A stretch of 9,699 nt of DNA, from NCBI GenBank assembly GCA_902779075.1, contig CACZAK010000223.1, positions 1 to 9,699 of the forward strand, read 5' to 3'. Shown here piece after piece: positions 1 to 6,539 of the stretch. A program made the translations under genes and the position numbers. The first letter of the stretch is position 1. Each line of letters starts with the position of its first letter. Origin of the DNA: an uncultured bacterium. Lineage in GTDB: Bacteria > Verrucomicrobiota > Kiritimatiellia > RFP12 > UBA1067. The notes beneath the pieces are model-generated. The model did no database searches. It was given only the letters and a program-made list of their open reading frames with translations, and had not been told where the DNA came from.

Positions 1-18
1 ATGCAGGAGAGGGATTGA
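1..18 (+). other. possible 3' end of an upstream gene
   Basis: The first 18 bases read ATG CAG GAG AGG GAT TGA, which could be the last codons of a gene that begins before the window. The same bases contain the Shine-Dalgarno sequence AGGAGAGGG (5-13) for the next gene, so this may equally be plain leader sequence. The window edge prevents a decision. Confidence 0.2.
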
Positions 19-22
19 AGTG

Positions 23-2512
23 ATGAAAACCGATGTCATCGTGATTGGCGCGGGCGTGGTAGGCTGCGCGACGGCGCGGGAACTGACGCGCTGGAACCTG
101 AATGTCGCCGTCCTCGAGGCGGGGAGCGACGTCGCCGAGGGCGCGTCCAAGGCGAACAGCGCCATCGTCCACGCGGGATTTGACGCAAAGCCGGGGACGA
201 ACAAGGCGAAGTTCAACGTTCTCGGCAACAGGATGTTCGAGGACGTCTGCCGCGAACTGAAAGTTCCGTTCAGGCGCAACGGCTCGCTCGTCCTCGCATT
301 CGGCGCGGAAGACGAGGCGACGCTGGCGGAACTCAAGGCGCGCGGCGAGCAGAACGGCGTCCCGACGGAGATAATCCCGCAGGACGAGCTGCGCCGCCGC
401 GAGCCGAACGTCTCGCCTGAGGCGACCGCCGCGCTCTGGGCGCCGACGGGCGGCATCTGCTGCCCCTACGAGCTGACCTTCCGCTACGCCGAGAACGCCG
501 CGGCGAACGGCGCCGAGTTCTTCTTCGACGCGAAGGTGGTGAACGTCGCCCGCGTCGCGCCTACGGGCGACTACGTGTCGGACGCGCCTCTCCCCTACAG
601 GGTTTCGTGCGCTGACGGGCGCGAGTTTGTTGCCCGGGCTGTCGTGAACTGCGCGGGCATCCACTCCGACGAGATAAGCAATCTCGTGGTTCCAACGAAA
701 TACTCCATCACGGCGCGACGCGGGGAGTACCTGATGCTCGACCGCGACGAGGACGGCACGTTTTCGGCGACGATGTTCCAGTGCCCGTCGAAGATGGGCA
801 AGGGCATTCTCGTCTCGCCAACAGTCGATGGCACGGTGATCGTCGGTCCGACCGCCGAGGACGTCCCGGACAAGGAGGACAAGGCGACGACCTACGAGGG
901 ACTTGAGAAAGTAAAGGCAGGTGCTCGTCGCACGTACCCGAACCTTCCTCTCGGCAAGGTGATCGCGGAGTTTTCCGGCATGCGGGCGCACGAGACGACT
1001 GTCGGCGACTTCATACTTGGCGAGGCGCTTGGTGCGCCGGGATTCTTCAACGCAGTCGGCGTGGAGTCGCCTGGGCTCACCTCTGCGCCGGCGATAGGCC
1101 TCTATCTTGCCGGACAGGTCGCGGAGCGGCTTGGCGCGTCGCGCAAAAACCCCGCGCTTATTTCAAAGGATGTCTCGTGGTGGCCGAAGACGCGGGAGAT
1201 GAAGCCGGAGGAGCTTGCCGAGCTCGTGGAGCGCGACCCTTCCTTCGGGCGCGTGATCTGCCGCTGCGAGGAGGTGACGGAAGGCGAGATACGCGCCGCA
1301 ATCCGCGCCCGCGTCGGCGCACGGACTCTCGACGGCATCAAGCGAAGGACGCGGAGCGGCATGGGGCGCTGCCAGGGCGGGTTCTGCACGCCGCGCCTCA
1401 TCGAAATACTTGGCGCGGAACTCGGACTTCCGCCGGAGGCGTTTCTGCTGTCAAGGAAAACTGCTCCGAAAGCACTTTCCGCCGCAACTCACAACTCACA
1501 ACTCACGACTCTTAACTCTCTCGATGTGCTTGTCGTGGGCGCGGGTCCGGCGGGACTCGCCGCCGCATGTGCCGCGAAGGAGGCGGGCGCGGCGAACGTC
1601 CTTGTCCTCGAGCGTGACGACGCGCCGGGCGGCATTTTGCAGCAGTGCATCCACAACGGCTTCGGGCTCCACCGCTTCAAGGAGGAGCTGACCGGCCCCG
1701 AATACGCGCAGCGGTTTGTCGACCAGGCGAATGCGCTCGGCATCCCGATTGTCTGCGGCACGATGGTGCTGGACATCGCGCCTCAGCCGGACGGCTGTTC
1801 GAAGGTCACGGCGATGTCGCCACGCGGCGGGCTCAAGGTCTACAAGACGCGCTCCGTGGTTCTCGCCATGGGTTGCCGCGAGCGTCCGAGAGGGGCGCTG
1901 ATGACGCCTGGAACGCGACCGGCGGGCGTCTATACGGCGGGCACCGTCCAGCGTCTCGTCAACATGGACGGCGTCATGCCGGGACGCCGCGTGGTGATAC
2001 TCGGCTCGGGCGACATCGGGCTCATCATGGCGCGGCGACTCACGTTCTCCGGCGCGAAGGTTCTCGCCTGCATAGAGATAATGAAGAAGTCGTCCGGTCT
2101 TATGCGAAACGTCGTCCAGTGCCTTAACGACTACGACATACCGCTTCTCCTCTCGCATACCGTGACCGAAGTCGAAGGACGCGAGCACGTCACCGGCGTC
2201 AAGGTGTCGAAGGTGGACGACAACCTCAAGCCCATCCCCGGCACCGAGACGCACTACGACTGCGACACGCTTGTTCTCTCCTGCGGGCTCATCCCGGAGA
2301 ACGAGCTGACGAAGAAGGCCGGGATCGAGATGGATCCGAAGACGCGCGGCCCGAAGGTCGATCCGAAGACGATGGCGACGAGCGTCCCCGGAATATTCGC
2401 GGGCGGCAATGTCGTTCGCGTCTACGACCTTGTTGACTGGGTCAGCCGCGATTCGGAAATCGCAGGCCGCAGCGCGGCAGAATTCGCAAAGGAAGGGAGG
2501 GCGCAGGCATGA
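23..2512 (+). CDS. fused GlpA-like FAD oxidoreductase, BFD [2Fe-2S] domain and NAD/FAD oxidoreductase
   Basis: This 829-residue flavoprotein probably oxidises glycerol-3-phosphate to dihydroxyacetone phosphate and passes the electrons on through an iron-sulfur site. Residues 1 to about 375 are a DAO-type FAD domain, with the dinucleotide motif GAGVVG at 9-14. A BFD-like [2Fe-2S] domain follows, with Cys413, Cys415, Cys450 and Cys455 (CRC and CQGGFC). A short linker made of repeat sequence (about 488-500) leads to a pyridine-nucleotide/FAD oxidoreductase with GAGPAG at 506-511, a second GSGDIG at 661-666 and a C-terminal GIFAGGNV motif. In clostridial glp clusters, as I recall them, the two halves are separate proteins of about 480 and 420 residues, so this looks like a fusion. 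ATG 23 is preferred over GTG 20 because AGGAGAGGG ends 9 nt before it. The stop overlaps the next gene's ATG (ATGA). Domain calls are firm; the G3P substrate is inferred from the neighbours, and an L-2-hydroxy-acid or amine substrate remains possible. Confidence 0.88.
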   Translation: MKTDVIVIGAGVVGCATARELTRWNLNVAVLEAGSDVAEGASKANSAIVHAGFDAKPGTNKAKFNVLGNRMFEDVCRELKVPFRRNGSLVLAFGAEDEATLAELKARGEQNGVPTEIIPQDELRRREPNVSPEATAALWAPTGGICCPYELTFRYAENAAANGAEFFFDAKVVNVARVAPTGDYVSDAPLPYRVSCADGREFVARAVVNCAGIHSDEISNLVVPTKYSITARRGEYLMLDRDEDGTFSATMFQCPSKMGKGILVSPTVDGTVIVGPTAEDVPDKEDKATTYEGLEKVKAGARRTYPNLPLGKVIAEFSGMRAHETTVGDFILGEALGAPGFFNAVGVESPGLTSAPAIGLYLAGQVAERLGASRKNPALISKDVSWWPKTREMKPEELAELVERDPSFGRVICRCEEVTEGEIRAAIRARVGARTLDGIKRRTRSGMGRCQGGFCTPRLIEILGAELGLPPEAFLLSRKTAPKALSAATHNSQLTTLNSLDVLVVGAGPAGLAAACAAKEAGAANVLVLERDDAPGGILQQCIHNGFGLHRFKEELTGPEYAQRFVDQANALGIPIVCGTMVLDIAPQPDGCSKVTAMSPRGGLKVYKTRSVVLAMGCRERPRGALMTPGTRPAGVYTAGTVQRLVNMDGVMPGRRVVILGSGDIGLIMARRLTFSGAKVLACIEIMKKSSGLMRNVVQCLNDYDIPLLLSHTVTEVEGREHVTGVKVSKVDDNLKPIPGTETHYDCDTLVLSCGLIPENELTKKAGIEMDPKTRGPKVDPKTMATSVPGIFAGGNVVRVYDLVDWVSRDSEIAGRSAAEFAKEGRAQA
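1486..1520 (+). repeat. heptanucleotide tandem repeat at the fusion junction
   Basis: Five consecutive 7-bp units: AACTCAC three times (1486-1506), then the variants GACTCTT and AACTCTC. They encode the low-complexity linker THNSQLTTLNSL, which belongs to neither flanking domain. Because 7 is not a multiple of 3, any change in copy number shifts the reading frame. Confidence 0.85.
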
Positions 2513-2868
2513 AGATGATATGCATAAACTGCCCGAAGGGGTGCGAACTTGACGTGGAAAAGGCGGACGACGGAACCGTGTCCGTCACCGGCAACGCCTG
2601 TCCTCGCGGCGAGGCGTATGCGAAGAGCGAAATCGTGAACCCTACTCGCATGGTGACGGGACTGGTGCGCGTCGCGGGGATGCGCAAGCCGCTTCCAGTC
2701 AAGACGAAGACTGCGATTCCAAAGGGCAAGATCGACGCCGTCCTCTTTGCACTGCACCAGACGACGGTGCAACTCCCCGTGAAGATCGGCGACGTGATTA
2801 TCCAAAACGTCGGGAGGGGTGCGACATGCAGTATTTCCTTGCCGAACTCGTTGGTACGGCGATGCTGA
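2509..2868 (+). CDS. DUF1667 protein, small cysteine-rich partner of the glp oxidoreductase
   Basis: This 119-residue protein matches DUF1667, a family found beside anaerobic GlpA-like oxidoreductases and whose exact role is not known to me. The N-terminus carries Cys5, Cys8 and Cys12 (CxxCPxGC) and Cys31 in a CPRG motif. These four cysteines suggest a metal or iron-sulfur site. By analogy with multi-subunit dehydrogenases that pair two flavoproteins with a small redox subunit, such as hydrogen cyanide synthase, it may be the electron-transfer subunit of the fused enzyme upstream; this is inference. Its ATG overlaps the preceding stop, with GGGAGG at 2495-2500 placed 8 nt upstream. Its last 14 codons overlap the start of the aquaporin gene by 43 nt in another frame, so the C-terminal tail is dictated by another gene and may not be conserved. 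Confidence 0.82.
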   Translation: MKMICINCPKGCELDVEKADDGTVSVTGNACPRGEAYAKSEIVNPTRMVTGLVRVAGMRKPLPVKTKTAIPKGKIDAVLFALHQTTVQLPVKIGDVIIQNVGRGATCSISLPNSLVRRC

Positions 2869-3545
2869 TCCTACTCGGCAACGGCGTTGTGGCGAACGTC
2901 TTGCTGGAACGCTCCGGCATGCAGAAGGGAGGGAGCGTCCAGATAACGTTCGCGTGGGGGCTCGCGGTGCTGCTCCCGGCGTTCATCTTCGGGCGGACTT
3001 CCGGTGCGCACCTGAATCCGGCGCTGACCCTTGCGCTTGCCGCCGACGGTTCGCTTCCGTGGGGACTCGTTGGCTGGTATGTCGCCGGGCAGATGCTCGG
3101 CGCGGCGATGGGCGCCGTGCTGGTCTGGGCGCTTTTCTGCAAGCACTTCGACGCGACGCCGGACGGCGCAGTGCAGCGTGCGTGCTTCTGCACGGCGCCC
3201 AGCGTTCCGTGCGTTCCGTGCAACTTCCTCTCCGAGGCGGTCGGCACGTTCGTCCTCGTGTTTGCAATCAAGGGGATCGCGCAGGTGCCGGGAATCGCCG
3301 GCGGGGTTAGCTACCTTCTTGTATTCGCGGTGATCGTCTCAATAGGCATGTCCCTTGGCGGGCTGACCGGCTATGCCATCAACCCCGCGCGCGACCTTGC
3401 CCCGCGTCTCGTGTATGCGTTTTTGCCGATCAAGAACAAGACTGCGGCAAACTGGGGCTACGCATGGATACCGGTCGTCGCGCCGGTCGCGGGAGCTCTC
3501 GCGGCTGTCGCGCTGTACAGAGTTTTCCCGTGGCCTGCGTCGTGA
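2826..3545 (+). CDS. glpF: aquaglyceroporin (glycerol facilitator)
   Basis: This inner-membrane channel lets glycerol diffuse into the cell. The 239-residue length fits the MIP family with six membrane helices and two half-helices. Both NPA signatures are present: Asn64-Pro65-Ala66 in [10 protein letters not shown] and Asn186-Pro187-Ala188 in [10 protein letters not shown]. Asp190 after the second motif marks glycerol channels rather than strict water channels. The loop at residues 126-133 reads SVPCVPCN and is encoded by a 9-bp tandem repeat; that loop is otherwise variable in the family. The start is ATG 2826 with GGGAGGGG at 2812-2819, inside the end of the DUF1667 gene, so the two are probably translationally coupled. 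Glycerol kinase follows 46 bp later, the classic glpF-glpK order. Confidence 0.93.
   Translation: MQYFLAELVGTAMLILLGNGVVANVLLERSGMQKGGSVQITFAWGLAVLLPAFIFGRTSGAHLNPALTLALAADGSLPWGLVGWYVAGQMLGAAMGAVLVWALFCKHFDATPDGAVQRACFCTAPSVPCVPCNFLSEAVGTFVLVFAIKGIAQVPGIAGGVSYLLVFAVIVSIGMSLGGLTGYAINPARDLAPRLVYAFLPIKNKTAANWGYAWIPVVAPVAGALAAVALYRVFPWPAS
3202..3221 (+). repeat. 9-bp direct repeat inside glpF
   Basis: Two perfect copies of GCGTTCCGT (3202-3210 and 3211-3219) followed by GC. They encode Val-Pro-Cys twice within a loop of the aquaporin. The unit length keeps the frame open. Confidence 0.6.
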
Positions 3546-3578
3546 CGCGTGGACGTTGAACGGATGGGAACTTGAATT

Positions 3579-3584
3579 GGAGGA
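3579..3584 (+). promoter_or_regulatory. ribosome binding site that sets the glpK start
   Basis: GGAGGA lies 7 nt before ATG 3592 but only 1 nt before the in-frame ATG 3586, which is too close. The open frame also extends far upstream, to 3373 within glpF, but that part has no kinase homology. The site therefore places the glpK start at 3592. Confidence 0.75.
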
Positions 3585-3591
3585 TATGGAA

Positions 3592-5088
3592 ATGGACAAT
3601 AGCTACATTCTCGCCTTTGACGCAGGCACTTCGTCAAGCCGTGCGATAGTGTTCGACCGCGAACGGCGCGTTGTCGCCGTCTCGCAACGGGAGTTCCGCC
3701 AGATATACCCGCGCCCCGGCTGGGTGGAGCACGATCCGGTTGAGATATGGGAGACGCAGCTTGCCGTGGCGCGCGAGGCGCTTGAGAAGGCGTCGCTCTC
3801 GGTTGCCGACATCGCCGCCATAGGCATCACCAACCAGCGCGAGACGACTGTCGTATGGAACCGGGAGACCGGCCGTCCAGTCTGCAACGCAATAGTGTGG
3901 CAGTGTCGCCGGACGAGCGATGCATGCGACGAACTTAAGCGTCGCGGGCTTGCTGAGCCAATACGCGCCAAGACGGGGCTCCTGATAGACGCCTACTTTT
4001 CGGGCACGAAGCTGCGCTGGATACTAGACAACGTCAAGGGCGCGCGCGAAGACGCCGCAGCAGGGAAGCTTCTCTTCGGCACGATTGATACTTGGCTTGT
4101 CTGGAATCTCACAGGCGGACGCGTCCACGCGACAGATGTCTCAAACGCGTCGCGCACGATGCTGTTCGACATCGGCGCTCTGCGCTGGGACGGCGACATC
4201 CTCCGTGAACTCGACATTCCAGCGTCCGTGCTTCCAGAGGTGCGCCCGTCCAGCGGCGACTTCGGCGAGTCGGACGCGGCGCTTTTCGGCGCCTCTATCC
4301 CGATTCGCGGCGTGGCGGGCGACCAGCAGAGCGCGCTGTTCGGACAGGCATGCTTCGAGGCGGGAGACGCGAAGAACACCTACGGTACCGGTTGCTTCAT
4401 GCTGATGAACACGGGGACGCGCCGTGTGCCGTCCGCTAACGGACTGCTCACTACGATTGCCTGGAGCTTGGGAGGCCGGACGTCCTACGCACTCGAAGGC
4501 AGCGTGTTTACCGCCGGCGCGGCGATTCAGTGGCTTCGCGACGAACTTGGGCTGCTTTCGCGCGCTTCCGATTCCGAGGCGATGGCGCGGGCGGTTCCCG
4601 ACACGAACGGCTGCTATGTCGTGCCCGCCTTCACGGGGCTTGGCGCGCCCTACTGGGACCAGTACGCGCGAGGAGCGATTTTCGGGCTTACGCGCGGCGT
4701 CGGGCGGAATCATGTCGTTCGCGCCACGCTGGAGTCGCTTGCCTACCAGACGGCCGACGTGCTTGACGCGATGCGCAAGGACGCCGGCATCGCCTTGAAT
4801 GCCTTGCGCGTGGATGGCGGTGCGTCCGCCAACGATTTCCTCATGCAGTTCCAGAGCGACATTGTCGGCGTGCCCGTCGAGCGTCCTGCCTGCATCGAGA
4901 CTACCGCGCTCGGCGCGGCCTGCCTTGCGGGACTGTCCGCTGGTCTTTGGAGCGGGCCGGACGAACTCAAGGCGGACACCGAGGGGCTGCGGCGCTTTGA
5001 GCCGTCTTTGTCCTACGAAGCGCGCGAAGCTGCGCTAAATGGCTGGCATCGGGCAGTTGACCGCGTCCGAAGCCAGAGGGTCGGATAA
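3592..5088 (+). CDS. glpK: glycerol kinase
   Basis: This cytoplasmic FGGY-family kinase transfers phosphate from ATP to glycerol, giving sn-glycerol-3-phosphate and trapping the glycerol that enters through GlpF. From ATG 3592 it has 498 residues, the usual length. The N-terminus starts with the phosphate-binding segment [15 protein letters not shown]. The catalytic base is Asp244 in [13 protein letters not shown], followed by the YGTGCF segment. [15 protein letters not shown] and the [12 protein letters not shown] adenosine-binding segment also match GlpK closely. The stretch before Asp244 ([16 protein letters not shown]) has no histidine, whereas the HPr-phosphorylated kinases of Gram-positive bacteria carry one there; control by PTS phosphorylation therefore looks unlikely. 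The gene lies 46 bp after glpF and 40 bp before glpT. Confidence 0.96.
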   Translation: MDNSYILAFDAGTSSSRAIVFDRERRVVAVSQREFRQIYPRPGWVEHDPVEIWETQLAVAREALEKASLSVADIAAIGITNQRETTVVWNRETGRPVCNAIVWQCRRTSDACDELKRRGLAEPIRAKTGLLIDAYFSGTKLRWILDNVKGAREDAAAGKLLFGTIDTWLVWNLTGGRVHATDVSNASRTMLFDIGALRWDGDILRELDIPASVLPEVRPSSGDFGESDAALFGASIPIRGVAGDQQSALFGQACFEAGDAKNTYGTGCFMLMNTGTRRVPSANGLLTTIAWSLGGRTSYALEGSVFTAGAAIQWLRDELGLLSRASDSEAMARAVPDTNGCYVVPAFTGLGAPYWDQYARGAIFGLTRGVGRNHVVRATLESLAYQTADVLDAMRKDAGIALNALRVDGGASANDFLMQFQSDIVGVPVERPACIETTALGAACLAGLSAGLWSGPDELKADTEGLRRFEPSLSYEAREAALNGWHRAVDRVRSQRVG

Positions 5089-5128
5089 CTTAATCGTCGC
5101 ATGAAATAAACATGAAGGAGAAAATCAG

Positions 5129-6517
5129 ATGTTTGCATTCCTAGGACAGCCGGAGTACAAGCCAGCCGAGACGGGACCAGAAGCGGATGCCCGCTACAGG
5201 CGCATGCGCTGGCAGGTGTTCCTCGGCGCGTTCATCGGCTACGCCGGGTTCTACCTCGTGCGGAAGAACCTCTCGATGGCCATACCCGAAATGGAGCCGC
5301 TCGGCTTCGCCAAGGCGGAGCTCGGGTTCGTCCTCGGCCTGAACGCGGCGGGCTATGCGTTCTCCAAGTTTCTGATGGGCAGCGTGAGCGACAGGTCTAA
5401 CGCCCGCGTGTTCCTGCCGCTCGGGCTGGTGCTGTCTGCCGTCGCCATGTGCTTTATGATAGTGCCGATCAAGTTCATCGGCGCGGAGCACAAGGCGCTC
5501 GCGGTCGTCGTCATGGGCGTTTTGAACACTCTCGTAGGGTGGTTCAACGGCATGGGCTGGCCGCCGTGCGGTCGCGTGATGACGCACTGGTTCTCGCAGA
5601 ACGAGCGAGGCACGATGATGAGCGTGTGGAACTGCGCCCACAACGTCGGCGGCGGGCTCGTAGGCCCGATGGCCACATACGGCGCTGTGTGGTTCGGCAG
5701 CTGGCTCTATGGTGCGCACGAGCAGTTCTACTTCCTCGTCGGCACGTTCGCGTTCCCGGCGGCGGTTGCGCTCTTCGTCGCGCTTCTCGCCTACGTCCTT
5801 TTGAGGGACACGCCGCAGTCGTGCGCTCTCCCCTCCATCGAGGCATGGCGCAACGACTACCCGAAGGACTACTCCGAGAAGCACGAGGAGACGCTTTCCA
5901 CCAAGGACATCTTCTTCAAGTATGTCCTCAACAACAAGTTCCTGTGGTTCATCGCGCTTTCCAACGCCTTTGTCTATATGGTTCGCTACGGATGCCTCGA
6001 CTGGGCTCCGGCGATCCTCAAGGCGAAGGGGATTGACATCAAGAGCGCGGGCTGGGCCTACTTCGCCTACGAATACGCCGCGATTCCAGGGACCCTGCTC
6101 TGCGGCTGGGTCTCTGACAGATTCTTCAAGGGCAAGCGCGCCATGCCGACGATACTGTTCATGCTCCTCGTGCTTGTGTTCATTGTCCTGTACTGGATTT
6201 TCATCGACAATCTCGCCGTCGTGATCATCAGTCTCATCGGTATCGGGTTCTTCATTTACGGGCCGGTCATGCTTATCGGCGTTCAGGCGCTTGATCTCGC
6301 CCCGAAGAACGCTGCGGGCACAGCTGCGGGACTCACCGGCTTCTTCGGCTACTTCCTCGGCACGTTCATCCTCGCCAACTGGGTCGTCGGATGGGTGGCG
6401 CAGGCGGCGGGCTGGAGCTGGACGTTCCTGCTTCTCGTCGCCGCCTGCCTGCTCTCGATATTCTTCATGGCGCTCACTTGCGGGCACGAGCGCGGCGGAA
6501 ATGCCGCTGAGAAATGA
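5129..6517 (+). CDS. glpT: glycerol-3-phosphate:phosphate antiporter, MFS
   Basis: This inner-membrane transporter exchanges external glycerol-3-phosphate for internal phosphate. It has 462 residues and the twelve hydrophobic segments of the organophosphate:phosphate antiporter family. Residues needed in Escherichia coli GlpT are visible: Arg45 and Lys46 in FYLVRKN, Lys80, the motif A segment GSVSDRSNAR (84-93), His153 in MTHWFSQNERG, and Arg286 in VRYGCLDWAP, which corresponds to GlpT Arg269. The segment GWFNGMGWPPCGR and the segment SVWNCAHNVGGG are also typical. AAGGAG at 5115-5120 lies 8 nt before the ATG. Hexose-phosphate (UhpT-like) specificity cannot be fully excluded, but the close match and the glycerol gene neighbours favour GlpT. 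Confidence 0.93.
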   Translation: MFAFLGQPEYKPAETGPEADARYRRMRWQVFLGAFIGYAGFYLVRKNLSMAIPEMEPLGFAKAELGFVLGLNAAGYAFSKFLMGSVSDRSNARVFLPLGLVLSAVAMCFMIVPIKFIGAEHKALAVVVMGVLNTLVGWFNGMGWPPCGRVMTHWFSQNERGTMMSVWNCAHNVGGGLVGPMATYGAVWFGSWLYGAHEQFYFLVGTFAFPAAVALFVALLAYVLLRDTPQSCALPSIEAWRNDYPKDYSEKHEETLSTKDIFFKYVLNNKFLWFIALSNAFVYMVRYGCLDWAPAILKAKGIDIKSAGWAYFAYEYAAIPGTLLCGWVSDRFFKGKRAMPTILFMLLVLVFIVLYWIFIDNLAVVIISLIGIGFFIYGPVMLIGVQALDLAPKNAAGTAAGLTGFFGYFLGTFILANWVVGWVAQAAGWSWTFLLLVAACLLSIFFMALTCGHERGGNAAEK

Positions 6518-6539
6518 CAGACACTAAAGAAAAATAGAC

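Noticed and set aside
1496..2254. 252-codon open frame on the minus strand opposite the second oxidoreductase domain
   Set aside because: No recognisable motif and no ribosome site; the + strand carries two dinucleotide-binding motifs in this stretch.
3373..3591. Upstream extension of the glpK frame into glpF
   Set aside because: The 73 extra residues overlap the end of glpF, lack kinase homology, and the ribosome site at 3579-3584 points to ATG 3592.
5141..6487. 448-codon open frame on the minus strand opposite glpT
   Set aside because: The + strand frame matches GlpT throughout with key residues. The antisense product is a charged, repetitive composition typical of GC-rich shadow frames.
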